A stretch of DNA of 38,781 bases, taken from Opitutales bacterium. Its GTDB lineage: Bacteria; Verrucomicrobiota; Verrucomicrobiia; Opitutales; JABSRG01. Location of the stretch: assembly GCA_013215165.1 (NCBI GenBank), contig JABSRG010000032.1:1-38781 (forward strand), given 5' to 3'. A program made the position numbers and the translations under genes. This document shows positions 34,299 to 38,781 of this stretch, piece after piece. The notes under the pieces were generated by a model. That model saw only the letters and a program-made list of their open reading frames with translations. It ran no database searches and was not told the DNA's origin. The stretch's first letter is position 1, and each line of letters begins with the position of its first letter.

Positions 34299-34335
34299 AT
34301 GATGTCTTTTTGATGTCTATCAACCAAAACATCAT
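34299..34335 (-). promoter_or_regulatory. Possible operator of the RHH-PIN module
   Basis: ATGATGT (34299-34305) and ACATCAT (34329-34335) form a 7-base inverted repeat, with a further TGATGT at 34311. The site lies just upstream of the antitoxin start and overlaps the last codons of hemL. This fits autoregulation by an RHH protein. Confidence 0.4.
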
Positions 34336-35609
34336 ATATCTCGAATCGCGTCGCCGATGACGTCGCAGGCTTGATCGATAGCGCCTTGGGCGTGTGCGGT
34401 AGAGATGAAGCAGGTCTCGAAAGCCGACGGAGGCAGGTAGACACCGCGCTTGAGACAGGCATGAAAGAGTTGTTTGAACCTGTCCGCATCACTCCCCAGC
34501 ACGACGTCGAAGGAATCGACCGGTTTATCGGTAAATAAGATAGCGAACATCGAACCGGTCTGAGGCACTTGAACCGGCAAGCCTTTTACAGAAGCGGCGT
34601 CGAGCACGGCAGACTGGATTTGTTTACCGAGTGTATCGAGCAGGCGGTAAGGCTGCTCATCGCGGAGTTTTTCGATCGACGCGAGTCCCGCGGCCATCGC
34701 GAGCGGGTTACCGCTGAGTGTGCCGGCTTGGTAGACCGGACCCTCAGGGGCGAGGTGAGCCATGATGTCTTTGCGTCCGCCAAAGGCCCCCACGGGTAGG
34801 CCACCTCCTATGATTTTGCCCATCGCTGTAAGGTCGGGTGTAATCTGCTCTTTCTCCTGGACGCCGCCGAGGGCAATGCGAAATCCAGTCATCACCTCAT
34901 CCATAATGAGCAACGCGCCTTGAGTGCTGCAGGCATCCCGGAGCTTTTGCATGTAGCCAGGCTTGGGTAAGACGAGTGAGCAATTGGCGGGGTAAGCTTC
35001 CACGATTATCCCCGCTATTTGGTCTGGGTATTCTGCGAAGGCGGTATCCAGGGCATCGAAATCGTTGTAGGGAAGGACAATGGTTTCTGCCGCGAAGCTC
35101 TTGGGTATGCCAGCGCTGTCTGGATTACCTAACGTCAATGCGCCCGATCCCGCTGAGACAAGTAAGCTGTCGACATGGCCATGGTAGCATCCAGAAAATT
35201 TTATGATCTTGTCGCGCCCGGTAAATCCCCGTGCGAGGCGGATGCAGGACATGGTTGCTTCGGTGCCGCTATTGCACATGCGAACTTTTTCGACGGAGGG
35301 CACATGTTTGACGATAAACTCAGCCATGGGCACTTCGTCGGGATTGGGGGTGCCGAAGCTCGTTCCCTTTTCCAGGGCATGGGCGACAGCAATGCGCACA
35401 GGCTCTGGATTATGTCCATGGATTGCCGGTCCCCAGGTGCAGACAAAATCGACAAGCTGATCGCCATCCACCGTCGTCAACGTCGCGCCGTCGGCACGCT
35501 CAGTGAAGAAAGGTGTGCCGCCAACGCTGCGGAAGGCGCGGACAGGGGAATTGACACCGCCGGGAATAACGGATTGAGCACGGGCAAAGAGCGAATCAGA
35601 GATTTTCAT
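34332..35609 (-). CDS. hemL: Glutamate-1-semialdehyde 2,1-aminomutase
   Basis: HemL makes 5-aminolevulinate from glutamate-1-semialdehyde in the C5 haem pathway. It is a PLP class III aminotransferase of 425 residues. The start [20 protein letters not shown] is diagnostic. The PLP lysine lies in [16 protein letters not shown], and [17 protein letters not shown] and [10 protein letters not shown] are conserved. It is divergent from pheA. The RHH-PIN module lies directly downstream. Confidence 0.95.
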   Translation of the reverse strand: MKISDSLFARAQSVIPGGVNSPVRAFRSVGGTPFFTERADGATLTTVDGDQLVDFVCTWGPAIHGHNPEPVRIAVAHALEKGTSFGTPNPDEVPMAEFIVKHVPSVEKVRMCNSGTEATMSCIRLARGFTGRDKIIKFSGCYHGHVDSLLVSAGSGALTLGNPDSAGIPKSFAAETIVLPYNDFDALDTAFAEYPDQIAGIIVEAYPANCSLVLPKPGYMQKLRDACSTQGALLIMDEVMTGFRIALGGVQEKEQITPDLTAMGKIIGGGLPVGAFGGRKDIMAHLAPEGPVYQAGTLSGNPLAMAAGLASIEKLRDEQPYRLLDTLGKQIQSAVLDAASVKGLPVQVPQTGSMFAILFTDKPVDSFDVVLGSDADRFKQLFHACLKRGVYLPPSAFETCFISTAHAQGAIDQACDVIGDAIRDI

Positions 35610-35688
35610 TCCATTCTCATAAAGTACAAGATTTAAAATCCCTCAACTCTTGATGCCCTGCCGGGGTTTCGGGACACTTATCAGGACC

Positions 35689-36774
35689 ATGGATATTGAT
35701 GAACAGCTAGCTGGACTACGCCAGAATATCGACCGAATCGACAACGAGATCATCGAGCGGCTCAACGAACGCGTGCGCCTCGCTAGTGAGGTCGGGAAAA
35801 TTAAACACCGCGAAGGGGGCGCAATTTATGTGCCGAGTCGTGAGGAGCTCATTTTTGAAAAGCTGTCCAATATCAATAAGGGACCGTTGCCTCAGGACGC
35901 TATCCGATCGATTTGGCGGGAGATCATTTCTGCATCAATCTCACTGGAGAAAAAACTGGTGATCGCTTACTTAGGGCCGGAGGCAACTTACACCCATCAG
36001 GCAGCATTGAAGAACTTTGGCTCATCGCTGGATTACCGCCCGATGAAAACGATTCCGGATGTAATTCTAGAGGTGGAGCGGGGTGAGGCAGATTATGGGG
36101 TATTCCCTATCGAAAATTCGACAGGCGGGGTCGTGAACCAGTCCCAGGAAATGCTGGTTGATAGTGAGGCCAAGATCATAGCCCAGGTGTTTCTCCGCGT
36201 GGAGCACTGTTTGTTGAGTGATCAACCGTTAGAAAAGATCACCCGGATTTTTTCTAAGGATCAGGCCTTTAGCCAATGCCGTGATTGGTTGCGCCGCAAC
36301 GTGCCCGATGCCGAGTACCTGGAAGTCGAGAGCACAGCCAAGGGGGTTCAGATGACGAAAGAAACCGAAGGGGGTGCAGCGATCGCTAGTGAGCTTGCCG
36401 GTGAGATGAACGGAGTCGCGGTGGCTGCACGCTGTATCCAGGACCGTGTTGACAATAGCACCCGCTTTTTGGTGATCGGTAAAAGTAAGACCCCCGCCTT
36501 GGGTAAGGGTCGCGACCGGACAAGTATCGTATTTTCGATAAATGATGAAGTCGGCGCCCTGCAAACCGCGCTTGATACCATCTCAAAACGTGGAATCAAT
36601 ATGTGTAAGATTGAGTCGTGCCCAACGCGTCGGAAGTCTTGGGACTATTTCTTCTTTGTAGATTTTATCGGTCATATCGATGAGCCAGAAGTGCAGGATG
36701 TGGTGCGCGAGCTCGAAGCACGGTGTCAGTTTGTACATTGGCTGGGGAGTTATCCCGATGTGCGTGTAGTTTGA
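35689..36774 (+). CDS. pheA: Bifunctional chorismate mutase / prephenate dehydratase
   Basis: PheA converts chorismate to phenylpyruvate in phenylalanine synthesis. The protein has 361 residues: an AroQ chorismate mutase helix domain (~1-90, LRQNIDRIDNEIIERLNERV), a prephenate dehydratase domain (VIAYLGPEATYTHQAALKNF; FPIENSTGGVVNQS; STRFLVIG) and a C-terminal ACT domain (SINDEVGALQTALDTISKRG, then INMCKIESCPTR) for feedback by Phe. I chose the ATG at 35689; the longer frame to 35650 has no family character. It precedes the SLC13 gene with a 14-base gap, so co-transcription is likely. Confidence 0.95.
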   Translation: MDIDEQLAGLRQNIDRIDNEIIERLNERVRLASEVGKIKHREGGAIYVPSREELIFEKLSNINKGPLPQDAIRSIWREIISASISLEKKLVIAYLGPEATYTHQAALKNFGSSLDYRPMKTIPDVILEVERGEADYGVFPIENSTGGVVNQSQEMLVDSEAKIIAQVFLRVEHCLLSDQPLEKITRIFSKDQAFSQCRDWLRRNVPDAEYLEVESTAKGVQMTKETEGGAAIASELAGEMNGVAVAARCIQDRVDNSTRFLVIGKSKTPALGKGRDRTSIVFSINDEVGALQTALDTISKRGINMCKIESCPTRRKSWDYFFFVDFIGHIDEPEVQDVVRELEARCQFVHWLGSYPDVRVV

Positions 36775-36788
36775 GCGATCTTCTATTT

Positions 36789-38588
36789 ATGGTCGACTGG
36801 GAAGTCATATTTGTCTGCTCACTGCTCGTAGTTACGCTCGCGAGTTTTATCTGGGAAAAGCTCCCAACGGACCTCACCGCGATCGTTGCGTTTGCGATCT
36901 TAACGTTGACGGGGGCTTTCAGTGCTTCAGCTCTGCTACCGGATGTAAATCAATCGCTCGCCGTTTTCGCCAATCCCGCGCCCTTAACGATCGCATTTAT
37001 GTTTATCCTCAGTGCTGCGCTAGAGCGTTGTGGCGCTATTGATCGATTGGCAGGCATTCTCAGGCCAATGACCCGTCTCGGCTTTTCGGGATTTCTCCTC
37101 TTCATGATGTTCGTTGTCGGGGCGCTTTCGGCGTTCATCAATAACACACCGGTTGTCGTCGTCCTACTGCCCGTCATTCTATCCCTGGCCAAAGACTTGA
37201 ACGTCCCGGCGTCTAAGCTGCTTATCCCCCTGTCGTTCTCATCTATCTTCGGCGGCACCTGCACCTTGATGGGCACGAGCACGAATATTCTCGCGAGTAA
37301 CATCATGGAAAAGAGCGGGCTCGAACCGCTGGCGATGTTTGAGATCGGGAAGCTCGGTCTGCCATTATTTTTTCTAGGATCTATCTATCTCGTTTTTGCC
37401 AGTCGGAAGCTCCTGCCCAACCGTGAAATGCTCACCTCAATTTTATCCGAAGAAGAGCGGCAAGAATACTTCACCGAGGCATTCGTTCCTCAACACTCAG
37501 AGCTCGTCGACACGTCCTTAGCGGACTCGGGGATCTACAAAAAACGCGGCGTACGCATCATCGAAGTGATCCGTCGCGGCGTGCCACATCGCATCACAGA
37601 TAAGTCGTTTGTTCTCAAAGGGGGAGACCGGCTGATGCTCGCCATCCGGCCTTCAGGCGTAGCGCAAGCCAGGGGTATCAAAGGCATGGAACTCTTTGGC
37701 GATGATCAGGTGGGGCTAGAAGAAATTGCATCGGATGAGGGACAAATCGTTGAGGGCGTTATCGGACCGAAGTCCACGATCGCTGGGCAAACAATCCGTG
37801 AAGCACATTTCCGTCAGTGCTTTCGGATGGTCGTGGTCGCCGTGCACCGCGAAGGCCGCAATCTCCGGGAACAACTGGACTCTACCCCGCTCACCTTTGG
37901 TGATACTTTACTCATGATGGGGACTCAGCCCGCCATCGAAAATCTCCGTAAAAGTGACGATGTGCTGCTGCTCGACAAGCCCCGCACGCCCAACGCCAGC
38001 ATGGAAAGTAAGATGCCGCTGGTTTTGTCGACCGCTGCCCTTGTCGTGGGATTGGCGACGTTCAACGTGTTACCTATCGTACTCAGCACTTTGTTAGGTT
38101 GCTGCATTTTGTTCCTCTCCGGAATCATCACGCCCAAGGATGGCTACGCTAGTATCGACTGGGGCATCCTCATGCTCATTTACGGCATGCTCGGGATTGG
38201 ACAGGCTTTGGAATCCACGGGGACGACGGAGCTGATTGCCAGATTTATAACTAGTGTGAGCGAACACCCTTGGGTACTTTTGGCTATCCTCTATTTCGTG
38301 ACGATATTGTTTACAGAGACCCTTTCCAACAATGCGACCATCGTCATCATGGCTCCCTTGGCCATCTCCTTGGCTCAGTCTATCGGGGCCGATCCACGGC
38401 CTTTCGTTATCGCTACCTGCGTCGCCTCGAGTGCTAGTTTTTCAACACCCATTGGCTATCAGACCAACACTTATGTCTACTCCGTGGGCGGCTACCGCTT
38501 CTTCGATTTCGCCCGCATCGGCATTCCCCTTAACCTAATGTATTTCACAGCCAGCTGCTTCTTGGTGCCGCTGATTTGGGGATTTTAA
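36789..38588 (+). CDS. SLC13-type permease with two internal TrkA_C domains
   Basis: This ~599-residue inner-membrane transporter of the DASS/ArsB superfamily has two halves of membrane segments separated by a cytoplasmic part (~215-400) with two RCK_C/TrkA_C modules (GVRIIEVIRRGVPHRITDKS; FRMVVVAVHREGRNLREQLD). The signature stretches are ALSAFINNTPVVVVLLPVIL and FTETLSNNATIVIMAPLAIS. The middle TrkA_C domains point to regulation by a small ligand or nucleotide. Substrate (sulphate, dicarboxylate or other anion) cannot be told. I chose the ATG at 36789. Confidence 0.9.
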   Translation: MVDWEVIFVCSLLVVTLASFIWEKLPTDLTAIVAFAILTLTGAFSASALLPDVNQSLAVFANPAPLTIAFMFILSAALERCGAIDRLAGILRPMTRLGFSGFLLFMMFVVGALSAFINNTPVVVVLLPVILSLAKDLNVPASKLLIPLSFSSIFGGTCTLMGTSTNILASNIMEKSGLEPLAMFEIGKLGLPLFFLGSIYLVFASRKLLPNREMLTSILSEEERQEYFTEAFVPQHSELVDTSLADSGIYKKRGVRIIEVIRRGVPHRITDKSFVLKGGDRLMLAIRPSGVAQARGIKGMELFGDDQVGLEEIASDEGQIVEGVIGPKSTIAGQTIREAHFRQCFRMVVVAVHREGRNLREQLDSTPLTFGDTLLMMGTQPAIENLRKSDDVLLLDKPRTPNASMESKMPLVLSTAALVVGLATFNVLPIVLSTLLGCCILFLSGIITPKDGYASIDWGILMLIYGMLGIGQALESTGTTELIARFITSVSEHPWVLLAILYFVTILFTETLSNNATIVIMAPLAISLAQSIGADPRPFVIATCVASSASFSTPIGYQTNTYVYSVGGYRFFDFARIGIPLNLMYFTASCFLVPLIWGF

Positions 38589-38662
38589 GGAACGTAGAGA
38601 CCCTTTTCGAATCAACGAGTCTCATACAAAATATGTGATTCAGATTCGTTGTCGCTATCGTG

Positions 38663-38715
38663 ATCGTTGTCGTAATCGGCGCGGTTTCGATTACGAAGAC
38701 GAAAACGACAACGAT
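38663..38715. repeat. Intergenic inverted-repeat element
   Basis: ATCGTTGTCG (38663-38672) is the exact complement of CGACAACGAT (38706-38715), and TCGTAATCG (38670-38678) the exact complement of CGATTACGA (38688-38696). The arms overlap on the left and are separated by nine bases on the right, so the fold has a bulge. The surrounding 38643-38715 is built of short GTTGTCG/AATCG-like words. Confidence 0.7.
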
Positions 38716-38762
38716 GTGTCGTCCTGAAATAGGTTGTCATTTCATACACGAAATCGAAACCA

Positions 38763-38781
38763 ATGAAGGCAGCTAAGAAAG
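38763..38781 (+). CDS. Possible start of a gene running off the right edge
   Basis: An ATG at 38763 begins a frame reading MKAAKK to the end of the window. Basic starts of this kind are common in small nucleic-acid-binding proteins, but six codons are not enough to identify anything, and no ribosome-binding site is seen. Confidence 0.25.

Noticed and set aside
34052-34492. Long 146-codon antitoxin frame
   Set aside because: The N-terminal part is an out-of-frame reading of hemL. The RHH fold begins exactly at the GTG at 34288.

Overview
The window looks like a chromosomal segment of a Gram-negative bacterium, most plausibly a verrucomicrobial lineage (Opitutales/Puniceicoccaceae-like). This is an inference from gene types and repeat style: a ParC-type topoisomerase subunit, an SRPBCC-SDR fusion, a stand-alone ATP-dependent DNA ligase, and many starts without a Shine-Dalgarno sequence. 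No rRNA gene or other decisive marker is present. There is one tRNA gene, tRNA-Gly(GCC).

Layout. Positions 1-6.8 kb hold housekeeping genes: an acidic-tailed hypothetical protein, tRNA-guanine transglycosylase (tgt), a two-domain M16 peptidase, an orphan sensor kinase with a degenerate receiver, and gcvH. At 6.9-10.4 kb parC is followed by two toxin-antitoxin-like cassettes, DUF4160-DUF2442 and MNT-HEPN. The last 89 coding bases of parC plus 28 bases of 3' flank are duplicated on the far side of the first cassette, which suggests it was inserted. At 10.5-17.3 kb lie argC, a GH13 debranching-type enzyme, a SulP transporter and tyrS. The stretch 17.3-22.1 kb is the accessory zone. It is gene-poor and rich in repeats, with two paralogous vapBC modules, a small membrane protein, a secreted protein, a ~190-bp direct repeat (R1), 10-bp-phased short repeats, and a structured repeat (R2) whose second copy lies 4 kb downstream. 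At 22.1-27.6 kb are ymdB, ilvB (preceded by a valine-rich leader peptide reading frame with overlapping hairpins), a GNAT gene, infA and cysK, the last two each followed by a clear intrinsic terminator. At 27.6-31.8 kb are a secreted hypothetical protein, an SRPBCC-SDR fusion, two GNAT acetyltransferases, tRNA-Gly and a left-handed beta-helix protein. At 31.9-38.6 kb are an ATP-dependent DNA ligase, a fifth TA module (RHH antitoxin and PIN toxin), hemL, pheA and a SLC13-type permease.

The core genes cover amino-acid synthesis (argC, ilvB, cysK, pheA), translation (tgt, tyrS, infA, tRNA-Gly), haem synthesis (hemL) and glycogen or alpha-glucan turnover. They are mostly single genes rather than long operons. 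The unusual content is the accessory layer: five TA-like modules in under 39 kb, duplicated DNA around them, and operator-like palindromes at their starts. The most distinctive observations are the parC-tail duplication, the perfect 28-bp palindrome over the second vapB start codon, the ilvB leader peptide, and the R2 repeat with two hairpins whose loops are complementary.
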